In this document: positions 1 to 8,386 of the stretch, in pieces
Layout of the letters: the number at the start of each line of letters is the position of its first letter
Numbering within the stretch: position 1 is the first letter of the stretch
Assembly (NCBI GenBank): GCA_903828515.1
Contig: CAIKMD010000006.1
Location: forward strand, 558,001-622,000
Direction of reading: 5' to 3'
Length of the DNA: 64,000 bases
From: an uncultured Rhodospirillales bacterium
GTDB taxonomy: Bacteria > Pseudomonadota > Alphaproteobacteria > ATCC43930 > CGMCC-115725
Notes under the pieces: model-generated
Database searches by the model: none
What the model saw: the letters and a program-made list of their open reading frames with translations, nothing else
Told to the model about the DNA's origin: nothing
Position numbers and translations under genes: made by a program

Positions 1-560
1 TATTCGGGCGGCAAGGCATGTGCGCCGAGAAAACTGGTGCGCACGTCCACCGGCAATTCCGCGCCCAGCCGCCGCGCCACGCGCAGCATCTTCATTTCGG
101 CCTCGGTCGAAAGCCCATAACCCGATTTGATCTCGATGGTGGTGACGCCCTGGGCCATCGTTTCGCGTAAGCGAGAACGCGCCGACGCAAACAGGACATC
201 TTCGCTTGCGCCGCGGGTTGCGTTCACGGTCGACCGGATGCCCCCGCCGGCGCGCGCGATTTCCTCGTAACTGGCGCCTTCGAGCCGAAGCTCGAATTCA
301 TGCGCGCGCTCGCCGCCGAAGACGAGATGGGTGTGGCAGTCGATCAGGCCGGGTGTGATCCACGCGCCGCCGCAATCGGTGACAACGACGGCGCAGGCTT
401 CCGGCGCGGCAGGCAGGTCTTGGCGCGGACCGACGAAGGCGATGCGGTCGCCGCTCGTCGCAATGGCGCCATCCTCGATCGCGCCATAAGCGGCACCGTC
501 CGGCTCCATCGTCGCCAACCGTACATTCAGCCAAAGCCGGTCCCAACGCGGCGCCGTCAT
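1..560 (-). CDS. hutI: Imidazolonepropionase HutI (3' end outside window)
   Basis: HutI hydrolyses 4-imidazolone-5-propionate to N-formimino-L-glutamate, the third step of histidine breakdown, in the cytoplasm. About 186 N-terminal residues are visible of a usual ~400; the rest runs off the left edge. The metal-binding [19 protein letters not shown] segment, the GGGI-ST loop and the EIKSGYGL segment are all typical of this amidohydrolase. The ATG lies at 558-560 and overlaps the stop of hutF (ATGA), so the two are probably translationally coupled. It is the most distal visible gene of the leftward hut operon. Identity is secure; only completeness is unknown. Confidence 0.95.
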   Translation of the reverse strand, partial: MTAPRWDRLWLNVRLATMEPDGAAYGAIEDGAIATSGDRIAFVGPRQDLPAAPEACAVVVTDCGGAWITPGLIDCHTHLVFGGERAHEFELRLEGASYEEIARAGGGIRSTVNATRGASEDVLFASARSRLRETMAQGVTTIEIKSGYGLSTEAEMKMLRVARRLGAELPVDVRTSFLGAHALPPE

Positions 561-1927
561 GCGGCGAGCAGCCGGTTGAGTACGGCGCGATAGCGCGTGG
601 CGGCATCTTCCTCGGCCTTGTGATGCCGGTCCTTTACCCGCCAGACGCCACCCACCATGACGTCGCGCACGATTTGGCGGTTGGGCCCGAAGATCGCGGC
701 ATCGAGCAGTGCGTCGCCATGGCGCGTACCGTCATCGGCCAAGACCACGAGATCGGCGCGATAGCCGGGCGCGAGTTGGCCGATGGGTTGGGCCAGCGCT
801 TGCGCGGTGCCGGCGAGCGCGCCGCGATAAAGACTGGCGCCGGTGGAAATGCCGACGCGGTCGGCCAGGATGTTCCGCTGACGCATAGTAAGGCGCTGCG
901 AATATTCCAGGAGGCGCAGTTCCTCGAACGGGTCGAGCGCGATGTGGCTGTCGGTGCCGATGCCCCAATGTCCGCGCGCGGCGAAATAGGACGCGGCCGG
1001 AAAGATGCCGTCGCCGAGATTGGCCTCGGTCGAGGGGCAAAGCCCGGCGACAGCACCGCTCTTAGCGAGGCGTTGCGTCTCGGTTTCGGTCTGATGAGTC
1101 GAATGAATGAAGCACCAGCGTTCATCGATATCGGCGTGATCGAGGAGCCACTCGATCGGCCGCGCGCCGGACCAGGCGACGCAGTCGGCGACCTCGCGCT
1201 CCTGTTCGGCGACGTGGATGTGGATCGGTGCGTTGGGCTTGCAATGTTTGATATGGGCGACGGCGCTCTCCAACTGTGCCGGCGTTACCGCGCGCAGCGA
1301 ATGCGGCGCGATCCCGAAGCGCAGCATCGGTGTCTCCGGATGGCGATCCATCACCGTATCGACGAGCGCGTTGAACCCGTCGATGTCGAAGAGGAACCGG
1401 CGTTGTCCCGGCACCGGCGGCGCGCCGCCGAAATTGCCGTGCGCGTAGAGCACCGGCAGGAGGGTGAGGCCGATCCCGGTCTTATCAGCGGCGGCGAGAA
1501 TGCGTTCGGCCGTGGCGGCCGGATCGTCATAAGGCCGGCCATCGGGTGCGTTGTGGAGATAATGAAACTCGCCGACGGCGGTATAGCCGGCCTTCAGCAT
1601 CTCGATATAAAGCTGCGTCGCGATGATTTCGATGTCGTCGGGCGTCAGGCGTTCGAGAAACCGATACATGAGCTGGCGCCAGCTCCAGAAATTATCGCCG
1701 TCGGGACCGCTATATTCGGCAAGCCCGGCCATGCCGCGCTGAAACGCATGCGAATGGAGATTGCCCATGCCGGGCAGAACCGGACCCGACAGGCGTTCCG
1801 CGCCGTTCTCTTCGGCGCCGGGCGTCACCGCGATCAGTAACCCGTCAGCGCCGATCTCGAAGCGCACATCGCGCCGCCAGCCTTCGGGCAGCAGAGCCTC
1901 CGCCGCGATGAGCGAGATCGGCTGCAT
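557..1927 (-). CDS. hutF: Formimidoylglutamate deiminase HutF
   Basis: 456 residues, normal length for HutF, an amidohydrolase that deiminates N-formimino-L-glutamate to N-formyl-L-glutamate and ammonia. Visible metal and catalytic motifs are [12 protein letters not shown] (near residue 55), the FHYLHN segment, HVAEQ, FIHSTH and GTDSH towards the C-terminus. With HutG (7571-8386) it makes the five-step route through formylglutamate instead of the formiminoglutamase or glutamate-formimidoyltransferase routes. It follows the desaturase-like gene by 3 bp and overlaps hutI by 4 bp, so it belongs to one leftward operon. Confidence 0.94.
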   Translation of the reverse strand: MQPISLIAAEALLPEGWRRDVRFEIGADGLLIAVTPGAEENGAERLSGPVLPGMGNLHSHAFQRGMAGLAEYSGPDGDNFWSWRQLMYRFLERLTPDDIEIIATQLYIEMLKAGYTAVGEFHYLHNAPDGRPYDDPAATAERILAAADKTGIGLTLLPVLYAHGNFGGAPPVPGQRRFLFDIDGFNALVDTVMDRHPETPMLRFGIAPHSLRAVTPAQLESAVAHIKHCKPNAPIHIHVAEQEREVADCVAWSGARPIEWLLDHADIDERWCFIHSTHQTETETQRLAKSGAVAGLCPSTEANLGDGIFPAASYFAARGHWGIGTDSHIALDPFEELRLLEYSQRLTMRQRNILADRVGISTGASLYRGALAGTAQALAQPIGQLAPGYRADLVVLADDGTRHGDALLDAAIFGPNRQIVRDVMVGGVWRVKDRHHKAEEDAATRYRAVLNRLLAA

Positions 1928-1930
1928 CGG

Positions 1931-2833
1931 CTAGAGCGTGGGATGGATCGGGGTGAAGACGGGCCGGAAGAAATAGGCGCGCGCGATCTGCCAATAGCCA
2001 CGGAAGACGAAGTGGTCATTGTGTTTCATCAGCTTCTCGCGGTTCTCGCGATAGAAGCGCGGCAACTCATACCACGGCATCACCGGTTTCAGGTGATGGG
2101 CGATATGGAGGTTGTTGTAGAGAAACAGCAGACTGAACACGACGTTGGATTCGACGCTGGCAACCCGTGCGCCGGGGCGTGGCGCGGCGCGATGCTCGAT
2201 GAAGGCGCGCAGCAGACCGAGGCTCATGCCGGGATAGGCGACCAGCAGAATATATTGCCACCACGGCATGCCGCAGACATGGCTGACGAACCAGAACAGG
2301 ATGCCGACGAGGACCGCGTGAACCCCCCAATGCGGTACGTTCTGGTAATCGTGGTTGCGGATACGGCCGATCTCGCGCTCGCTCAATTTCCACAGCCGGA
2401 TCATCGGACCGATCAGCAGCCGACCGGCCAGGGTCTGGTTGATCATCAGGATCGTGTGCTGAAACCCTCCCATCTTTGCCCAGGCGGCCTGCCGCACGTA
2501 ATAGGACTCGGTGTCCTCGCCGGGCACGGTGAGGAACGTATTGCGGTGATGGGTGCTGTGGCTCTTGCGGTACATCGGATAGGGAAACCACAGGCCGAGC
2601 GGCGGCATCGCGATGGCCCAGCGGAACCAGGCCGGCACGCCGCGAAATCCATGGATGGTTTCGTGCTGCAGCGAGAACTGCCAGGCGATGGCGTAGGCCC
2701 CGAGCGGGATCATCAGCCACCACGGGATATCGGCCTGATACCACATCAACAGGAACCAATAGCCATAGACGGCGACGGCGAGAATCCACGTCGGCATCTC
2801 GAGCCGCCAGAATGTGCGCGCAATCGCGTCCAT
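1931..2833 (-). CDS. Membrane histidine-box fatty acid desaturase-family protein
   Basis: About 300 residues with several hydrophobic segments and the three histidine clusters of the membrane-bound diiron desaturase/hydroxylase superfamily: QHETIH near residue 55, SHSTHH near residue 90, and NNLHIAHH near residue 240. Such proteins use O2 and electrons to desaturate or hydroxylate a bound substrate. The start is ATG at 2831-2833 or the adjacent ATG at 2834-2836; both sit at the end of the PhnD-like gene. Its place between hutF and a transporter, in a HutC-type operon, is unusual. The substrate may be a lipid, or a small amino-acid or imidazole compound as for some non-lipid members of the superfamily; the sequence does not decide. 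Confidence 0.8.
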   Translation of the reverse strand: MDAIARTFWRLEMPTWILAVAVYGYWFLLMWYQADIPWWLMIPLGAYAIAWQFSLQHETIHGFRGVPAWFRWAIAMPPLGLWFPYPMYRKSHSTHHRNTFLTVPGEDTESYYVRQAAWAKMGGFQHTILMINQTLAGRLLIGPMIRLWKLSEREIGRIRNHDYQNVPHWGVHAVLVGILFWFVSHVCGMPWWQYILLVAYPGMSLGLLRAFIEHRAAPRPGARVASVESNVVFSLLFLYNNLHIAHHLKPVMPWYELPRFYRENREKLMKHNDHFVFRGYWQIARAYFFRPVFTPIHPTL

Positions 2834-3672
2834 CATTCCTCCTTTGCACCGGCCGGTTCGGCCTGAAGCGCGGCAAAGACCGGATGCGCCGATCGGCAAA
2901 ACCGGTGATGCCGCCAGAACTCGGTCGTCGCGCCGAAATCGCGCCGAAGCGCATCATAGCCCGCGACGTCCGGTCGCTCGAACCGCAATAAAAGCAGGTC
3001 GGCGAGGATCGGCGCGAGGTCCTTGTTGATATGCGCGCTGAGCAAGGCAGCGACAATAGGCTCGTTTGCCTGGTCCGATGCGACCAGGGGCGGGATCGCG
3101 GTCCTTTTCGTACTGGCGATGGTGCGAACCCGCGCGGCCAAGTCCGGTGCGTAACGCCGCATGAGCGCGAGCGCATAAGAATCGAGTGGTGCGACCTCGG
3201 CACGACCCTCGGCGACGGCCAGCACGGCGCCGACCGGCGTAATCGCCGGCGCGACGACCTCGTCATAAAGCGGCTCGTCACGGGCCATGCCCATCAGAAA
3301 GTGCAGCGGCGCGGCGAAACCGGATTGCGATTCCGTCGTGGTGAAGGCGATGCGTTTGCCGAGCGTATCCTCGATGCGTCGGAACGGACTGTCGGCGGCG
3401 ACGACGAGATCGGTCCAATAAGTGGCCTTGCCGTGTTCCGGTACCGGTGCGGCGACGAGAGCGGGCCTCGGCTCGGCAAGGCTGAAGGGCAGGCCGCACA
3501 TGAAGACGGCCGCCTTGTCGGAACGCTGCCAGAGATCGGCGATTGGTTTCGGCGGCGGATGATCGACGATATCGAGGGCTGCGCCCGATTTGCGCGCAAC
3601 GCCCTCGAAAAGCTGCTTCCATAATGCGGCAACGGCTGGCGTCACCGCATACATGCGCGCATTGGCGATCAT
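2833..3672 (-). CDS. PhnD-like periplasmic-binding-fold protein without signal peptide
   Basis: 279 residues resembling the PhnD/phosphonate-binding fold (PBP type 2): a DLVVAADSPFRRIEDTLGKR segment followed by VGAVLAVAEGRAEVAPLDSY, the usual 'gap and hinge' order of this family. The N-terminus, MIANARMYAVTPAVAALW, starts directly in the domain, and I see no secretion signal. ATG at 3670-3672 overlaps the stop of the permease gene (ATGA). It may be a cytoplasmic ligand-binding accessory or an enzyme of PhnD fold rather than a transporter component; the operon already has a normal secreted binding protein (5225-6325). Confidence 0.7.
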   Translation of the reverse strand: MIANARMYAVTPAVAALWKQLFEGVARKSGAALDIVDHPPPKPIADLWQRSDKAAVFMCGLPFSLAEPRPALVAAPVPEHGKATYWTDLVVAADSPFRRIEDTLGKRIAFTTTESQSGFAAPLHFLMGMARDEPLYDEVVAPAITPVGAVLAVAEGRAEVAPLDSYALALMRRYAPDLAARVRTIASTKRTAIPPLVASDQANEPIVAALLSAHINKDLAPILADLLLLRFERPDVAGYDALRRDFGATTEFWRHHRFCRSAHPVFAALQAEPAGAKEE

Positions 3673-4451
3673 GTCACGATCGTCGTCGTGGTCTGATGAT
3701 CCCAGAAGGCGATGCGGCGGCGCAGCCACATGATGAGCTGCGTGCTGATCACGCCGATCGCCGCCAGCACGATCACGCAGGCAAAGATCATCGCGACGTT
3801 GAAATCGACGGTCGAGGCTTCGATGACGTGGCCGAGCCCACGGCGCGAGGCGACCAGTTCGGCGACCACCGCGCCCAGCAGCGCCAGCACGATGCTGATT
3901 TCGAGCCCGGCGAAGATCGTCGAGAGGGCCGACGGCCATTTGACGCTGAACAGGATCTGCATCCGGCTCGCGCCGAAGGCGCGATAGAGATCGATCAGGT
4001 TCGGATTGCACGACCGGAATCCGACAACCGCGTTGACGAAGCAGGGAAAAAAGCAGATCAGCGCGACCATCACGACCTTCGATTGCAGTTCGAAGCCGAA
4101 CCACACGATGATCAGCGGCGCGAGTGCAACCTTCGGCACCGACTGGAAGGCGACGACCAAGGGATAGATCGCGCGGTTGAGCAATTGAAATTCGCTGACC
4201 AGCGTGGCGAGGACGAGCGCCATGCTGCAGCCGGCGACGTAGCCGAGAACGAGGGCTGACGTCGTCGCCCAGATGTCGGGCCACAGCACGCCGCCGATCA
4301 AGCCCTGTTTCAGCGAGAGAAGAACCGCCCACGGCGTCGGCACGAGGTAATTCGGCACCTTGAAGTAGATGATCGAATAATGCCAGGCGGCGATGAAGAG
4401 CGCGGTCACGCCGAGCGGCAGCAGGATGTTGCGCAGCGCATTCTCACGCAT
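3669..4451 (-). CDS. ABC transporter permease, SsuC/TauC (NitT/TauT) family
   Basis: 260 residues, about six hydrophobic segments, with the BPD_transp_1 cytoplasmic EAA-type loop (IDLYRAFGASRMQILFSVKW) near residue 165. It forms the membrane channel of an importer with the ATPase at 4444-5250, which it overlaps by 8 bp, and the binding protein at 5225-6325. Members move sulfonates, nitrate, riboflavin or pyrimidine-like ligands. The operon setting suggests histidine, urocanate or a related imidazole compound, which is inference. Confidence 0.9.
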   Translation of the reverse strand: MRENALRNILLPLGVTALFIAAWHYSIIYFKVPNYLVPTPWAVLLSLKQGLIGGVLWPDIWATTSALVLGYVAGCSMALVLATLVSEFQLLNRAIYPLVVAFQSVPKVALAPLIIVWFGFELQSKVVMVALICFFPCFVNAVVGFRSCNPNLIDLYRAFGASRMQILFSVKWPSALSTIFAGLEISIVLALLGAVVAELVASRRGLGHVIEASTVDFNVAMIFACVIVLAAIGVISTQLIMWLRRRIAFWDHQTTTTIVT

Positions 4452-5250
4452 GGGCTGGATCCTTGACCGTGAAGAGCCGGCGCAACCGGTCGCAGATCGC
4501 GACGAATTCGGGCGCCGCCATGCTTTCGAGTCCGCGCGGCCGGGCGAGGCCGACGTTTTCGATGTGAATCACCCGGCCGGGGCGCGACGACAGGACGACG
4601 ATGCGATCGGCCATGAAGGCCGCTTCCGGGATCGAATGGGTGATGAAGACGACGGATTTACCCGTCCGCTCCCAGATCGCCTGAAGTTCGAGGATCATCT
4701 GCTCGCGCGTCAGCGCATCGAGTGCGGCGAAGGGCTCGTCCATCAACAGCAATTTGGGTTCGTGAATGAGCCCGCGCGCGATGGCGACGCGCTGCTGCAT
4801 GCCGCCCGACAATTCATGCGGGTAGTGCTGGGCGAATTGGTCGAGCCCGACCATCTCGATGAGCTCGTCGGCCTTCTTGCGATAGGCCGGCGAATAGATA
4901 CCCAGCACGCGAACGGGCATCAGCACGTTGTCGCGCACGTTCTTCCACGGCAGCAGGGTCGGCTGCTGAAACACGATGCCGACATCCTGGCGCGGCTTGT
5001 CGATGATGGTGCCGCCGAGAAAGGCCTGGCCGGCGCTCGGCTGCAACAACCCCGAGAGGATTTTCAGCAGCGTCGATTTTCCGCACCCCGAGGGTCCGAG
5101 TACGGCGACGAATTCGCCGTTCTCGACGTCGATGCTCAGAGGTCCGAGAGCAGGGAGCGGACCACGACTGGTGCTATAGGTAAGGGCGATCTCACGCAGC
5201 GAGAGAGTCGCGCCGGACGGGGTCTTAGTGGGCGGGTATGGCGTAGGCAT
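4444..5250 (-). CDS. ABC transporter ATP-binding protein, SsuB/TauB family
   Basis: About 268 residues. Walker A is GPSGCGKST, the Q-loop lies in VFQQPTLLPW, the signature is ELSGGMQQRVAIAR, Walker B is LLLMDEPFAALD and the switch His is in VVFITHSIPEA. Overlaps in the chain binding protein-ATPase-permease indicate one transcript. I chose ATG at 5248-5250 (MPTPYPP), overlapping the end of the binding-protein gene; an upstream ATG at 5263-5265 is possible but lies deeper in that gene. Confidence 0.92.
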   Translation of the reverse strand: MPTPYPPTKTPSGATLSLREIALTYSTSRGPLPALGPLSIDVENGEFVAVLGPSGCGKSTLLKILSGLLQPSAGQAFLGGTIIDKPRQDVGIVFQQPTLLPWKNVRDNVLMPVRVLGIYSPAYRKKADELIEMVGLDQFAQHYPHELSGGMQQRVAIARGLIHEPKLLLMDEPFAALDALTREQMILELQAIWERTGKSVVFITHSIPEAAFMADRIVVLSSRPGRVIHIENVGLARPRGLESMAAPEFVAICDRLRRLFTVKDPAHA

Positions 5251-6325
5251 TGGCCCGCTGAACAACCTTTGCTGTATCGAAGCGATTATAGGCCTCGACG
5301 AACTGATTGGTGTAAAGCGAGTTGAGCTTGATCTCGGAATCGCCGAGCTGCCCGCCCAGGCGCAGCGAATCGATCACGGTCTGCCAATCCTTGTCTTTAT
5401 AGGCACCGTAATGGTGTGCCTCGCCGGGATCGAAACTGTTCATGTTCTTGACCCGGATGGCGATCAGCGACCGCTCGCCGGCGATGGCTTTGTCGTCGAC
5501 CGTCGCGGGTTTCAACTCGGGAAACATCTTCCAATAGGCGAAGAGGCAGCCGGTCAGATTGGCTTCGCACGCGACAGTGCCTTCCGTCGCCGCGCGCCCG
5601 AAGCGTTCGATCAGATCGGGATGCTCGCGGATCATCGTATTGGTGACGGGAAAGCCGTGACTTGATACACCGCGAAATTGCGGCGGGAATTGCAGGATGC
5701 GGATCTTGGTGCCCTGCAATTCAAGCTGTGCGTCCTGCACGTCGAAGAGATTGAGCGCATCGATCTTGCCGGTGCGCAGCGCCTCGAAAGCGGGCACCCC
5801 GCCGCCGACGGCGATGAAGCTCACGTCGTTCGGGTCGACACTCTGCTGTTTCAGAATCGCCCGCGTCATCGGCACGTTGGCGAAGGTGAGCGCGCCGACG
5901 CCGATATTCTTGCCCTTCAAATCCTTGACCGATTTGATGGGGCTATCGGCGAGGACCGAGATTTCCCAAATCGAATTCCGCACCGCGTTATAGACATAGC
6001 GAATGTCGAAGTCGGGCTTGCCGGGCTGGCGCGAGATGACGAGGAGATCGGGGGAGGCGTAGGACGAGAAGATCGTGCCGGCGAGCAATTGCGGGATGAT
6101 GACGCCCGAGCCCTGCAGCGTGATGACCTCGAAATCGATGCCTTCGTCCTTGAAGAACCCGAGATCCTGCGCGAAGGCAAACGGCGCGATGCCCTGCGTG
6201 ATGACGCCCGGCCAGGCATAGGTGATCTTGTCGGCGGCGAGCGCGGGTTTCGTCGGCACCCAGGCGGTGGCGAGCGCGATGGCGAGGAGGAGTCCGCGCA
6301 CGAAGGACGGAAGTTGCTTTTCCAT
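5225..6325 (-). CDS. ABC substrate-binding protein, NMT1/THI5-like (NitT/TauT)
   Basis: 366 residues. The signal peptide is clear (FVRGLLLAIALATAWVPTK, then ALAADK), followed by the NMT1-like pattern AFAQDLGFFKDEGIDFEVI and DLKGKNIGVGALTF. It delivers the ligand to the permease/ATPase downstream. ATG at 6323-6325 is preceded on the minus strand by AGAGGCAGAAG, a good ribosome site. It is the first gene of the leftward hut-linked operon, reading away from the HutC-like site. The ligand is not shown by the sequence; histidine-pathway compounds are favoured by context. Confidence 0.9.
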   Translation of the reverse strand: MEKQLPSFVRGLLLAIALATAWVPTKPALAADKITYAWPGVITQGIAPFAFAQDLGFFKDEGIDFEVITLQGSGVIIPQLLAGTIFSSYASPDLLVISRQPGKPDFDIRYVYNAVRNSIWEISVLADSPIKSVKDLKGKNIGVGALTFANVPMTRAILKQQSVDPNDVSFIAVGGGVPAFEALRTGKIDALNLFDVQDAQLELQGTKIRILQFPPQFRGVSSHGFPVTNTMIREHPDLIERFGRAATEGTVACEANLTGCLFAYWKMFPELKPATVDDKAIAGERSLIAIRVKNMNSFDPGEAHHYGAYKDKDWQTVIDSLRLGGQLGDSEIKLNSLYTNQFVEAYNRFDTAKVVQRANAYAIPAH

Positions 6326-6349
6326 CTTCTGCCTCTGGGCAAAATGCTT

Positions 6350-6377
6350 TTGACCTGTTCGTTCATTACGATATACA
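6350..6377 (+). promoter_or_regulatory. Candidate sigma-70 promoter of the rightward hut arm
   Basis: TTGACC at 6350-6355 and TATACA at 6372-6377, spacer 16 bp, point towards the Rieske-hutG-hutU genes. The -10 box overlaps the HutC-like operator, as expected for repression by steric block. On the other strand TTGCAA followed 17 bp later by TATCGT gives a weaker candidate for the leftward operon. Assigned by eye only. Confidence 0.45.
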
Positions 6378-6389
6378 TGTATGTACAAG
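6376..6389. promoter_or_regulatory. HutC-type operator between divergent hut operons
   Basis: CATGTATGTACAAG differs at one base from the palindrome CTTGTATGTACAAG and contains TGTA-N2-TACA (6378-6387), the core I recall for HutC, the GntR-family repressor that responds to urocanate. An overlapping perfect palindrome ATACATGTAT lies at 6373-6382. The site sits midway between the start codons at 6325 and 6411, so one repressor could control both arms. No hutC gene is in the window. Confidence 0.7.
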
Positions 6390-6410
6390 CTTGCAAGCGT
6401 GAGAGTCTCC

Positions 6411-7574
6411 ATGCGCAGCATCAAAGAACCCGCCGACATTCTCGATCCCCGGCATTATGCCGCGGTTCGCCGCCCGACCGATCTGGCCGAGCCGCTGCCG
6501 CCCTGGTGCTACACCTCACCGGCTTTCTTCGAGCGCGAACGCGAACAGATTTTCTTCAAATGCTGGAACTGCGTCGGCCCGATGAGCCGGGTGGCGGAAG
6601 CAGCCGGCAGCTACATCACTTTCACCTATGTCGACGTGCCGGTCGTCATCGTGCGCGGCAACGACCTCAAGCTGCGCGCTTTCGTCAATTCCTGTCGCCA
6701 TCGCGGGCAGGAAGTGGTGCAGGGTTCGGGGGAATGCAAATTCCTCAAATGTCCTTATCACGCCTGGGCTTATTCGCTCGAAGGCGAGCTGGTCGGCACG
6801 CCCTTGTTCGAGGGCCACGACCAGTTCGATAAGAACGAATACGGCCTCGTCGCGTTGAAGCTCGAATTCTGGGCCGGCGCGATGTGGATCAATTTCGACC
6901 CCGAGAGCGGCGATCTCCTCTCTTACTTGGGCGATCTGCCGGAACGCACCAAAGCGTGGCATGCCGAGGACATGGTCTGCGTGTCGCGGGTCGAGACGGT
7001 GATCAACGCCAACTGGAAGCAGTATTACGAGAATTTCAGCGACGTCTATCACGTCCCCTTCGTCCACACGAGTTCGCTGCCGTTCAAGGGCCATGCCAAG
7101 CGCGAATGGCATAACGAGAACTATATCGGCAATTACATCATGCATCGCGTCTGGTTTCCCGGGACGCGCAGCATCCCCGACGAGGCGAAACCGTTGCCCG
7201 AGATCGATCTCACGTCCGATCTCCAGGGCGCGTTCTATCCGTGGATCTATCCCAACGGGGGGATGAGCTTCACCAACGATTCGATGTGGCTGATCGAACT
7301 CTATCCCGATGGGCCGGAGCGCACGCTTCATGTGCGCTCGCTGATGGTGCCGAAGGCGTCGGCGGCTTTGCCCGATTTCGCCAGCATCATCGTGAATTAC
7401 GAGAACACCCTGGCGCTCATCACGTCGCAGGATGTCGTCGTTCTTGAATCGCAACAGCGTTCCGTCCATTCGCCGGTCTATTGCACCGGACGGTTCGCGC
7501 GCATGGATAAGCTCGTGCACGACAGCGAGTTGTGGATTCTCGATCGTGTTATCGGCAACGCTGACGGACAATGA
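6411..7574 (+). CDS. Rieske non-haem iron oxygenase alpha subunit in the hut operon
   Basis: 387 residues. The Rieske cluster ligands are C95-x-H97 and C114-x2-H117 (CRHRGQE and CPYHAW). The mononuclear iron site is D211-V-Y-H214 with H219, and the third ligand is probably D341 in SQDVVVLE. Oxygen is activated for hydroxylation or oxidative demethylation, with electrons from a reductase that is not encoded nearby. ATG 6411 follows GAGAGTC; an earlier in-frame ATG at 6381 lies inside the operator and is unlikely. Its stop overlaps the hutG start (ATGA). It differs from the seven related oxygenases further right. Coupling to hutG-hutU suggests a modified histidine or imidazole substrate (inference). 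Confidence 0.9.
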   Translation: MRSIKEPADILDPRHYAAVRRPTDLAEPLPPWCYTSPAFFEREREQIFFKCWNCVGPMSRVAEAAGSYITFTYVDVPVVIVRGNDLKLRAFVNSCRHRGQEVVQGSGECKFLKCPYHAWAYSLEGELVGTPLFEGHDQFDKNEYGLVALKLEFWAGAMWINFDPESGDLLSYLGDLPERTKAWHAEDMVCVSRVETVINANWKQYYENFSDVYHVPFVHTSSLPFKGHAKREWHNENYIGNYIMHRVWFPGTRSIPDEAKPLPEIDLTSDLQGAFYPWIYPNGGMSFTNDSMWLIELYPDGPERTLHVRSLMVPKASAALPDFASIIVNYENTLALITSQDVVVLESQQRSVHSPVYCTGRFARMDKLVHDSELWILDRVIGNADGQ

Positions 7575-8386
7575 GCGCCGATTTCCTGATCACCGAACGG
7601 CGCGGCGGACCGCTGCTGCTCAGCATGCCGCATGGCGGCACCACGATCCCCGACTGGCTGGCGCCGCGTCTCTCGGCCAATGGCACGGCGATCGACGACA
7701 CGGATTGGTGGATCGACAAGCTCTACGATTTCGCCGCATCCCTCGATGCGACGGTGCTGCGCACGACGCTGTCGCGCTACGTCATCGACGTCAATCGCGA
7801 CCCGTCGGGCGCCTCGCTCTATCCCGGCCAGGCGACGACCGAACTCTGTCCGGTCACGGATTTCGACGGCATACCTCTTTATAAGGACGGCGAAGCGCCG
7901 GGCGAGGCCGAGATCGCCGATCGCCGCGTCCGATATTTCGCGCCTTATCATGCGGCGCTCGAGGCCGAGTTGGCCCGGCTCAAATCCATCCATGGCTATG
8001 CGCTGCTGTTCGATTGCCATTCGATCCGCTCAGTGGTGCCGCGGCTTTTCGAGGGCAGGCTGCCGGTCTTCAACATCGGCACCAATAGCGGGGCTGCCTG
8101 CGACGACGGCATTGCCGCTGCCGTGGTGACGGCTTGTGCCGCGCATCCCGATTTCGATTACGCGCTGAACGGTCGGTTCAAGGGCGGCTGGATCACGCGG
8201 CGTTATGGCAAACCCGCCGACGGCGTTCACGCCGTGCAACTCGAACTGGCGCAGCTTGCCTATATGGAAGAGGCGCGTCCCTGGCGCTTCGACCCCATCA
8301 AAACCCAACGGCTCCAGCCGACCTTGCGCACCGCGCTGGCCGGCATGATCGATTGGGGAAAAACCCATTTCGGAGCGAAACGATGA
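7571..8386 (+). CDS. hutG: N-formylglutamate deformylase HutG
   Basis: 271 residues, normal size for the N-formylglutamate amidohydrolase family that releases formate and glutamate, the last step of the HutF route. Visible family segments are [16 protein letters not shown] at the N-terminus, [41 protein letters not shown] and [11 protein letters not shown] near the C-terminus; the His and Asp/Glu residues in these are the expected metal ligands. It overlaps the Rieske gene by 4 bp and hutU by 4 bp. Confidence 0.93.
   Translation: MSADFLITERRGGPLLLSMPHGGTTIPDWLAPRLSANGTAIDDTDWWIDKLYDFAASLDATVLRTTLSRYVIDVNRDPSGASLYPGQATTELCPVTDFDGIPLYKDGEAPGEAEIADRRVRYFAPYHAALEAELARLKSIHGYALLFDCHSIRSVVPRLFEGRLPVFNIGTNSGAACDDGIAAAVVTACAAHPDFDYALNGRFKGGWITRRYGKPADGVHAVQLELAQLAYMEEARPWRFDPIKTQRLQPTLRTALAGMIDWGKTHFGAKR

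Noticed and set aside
6381-6410. Longer N-terminus for the hut Rieske oxygenase from ATG 6381
   Set aside because: That ATG is part of the operator and -10 region; ATG 6411 has a ribosome site and fits the family start.
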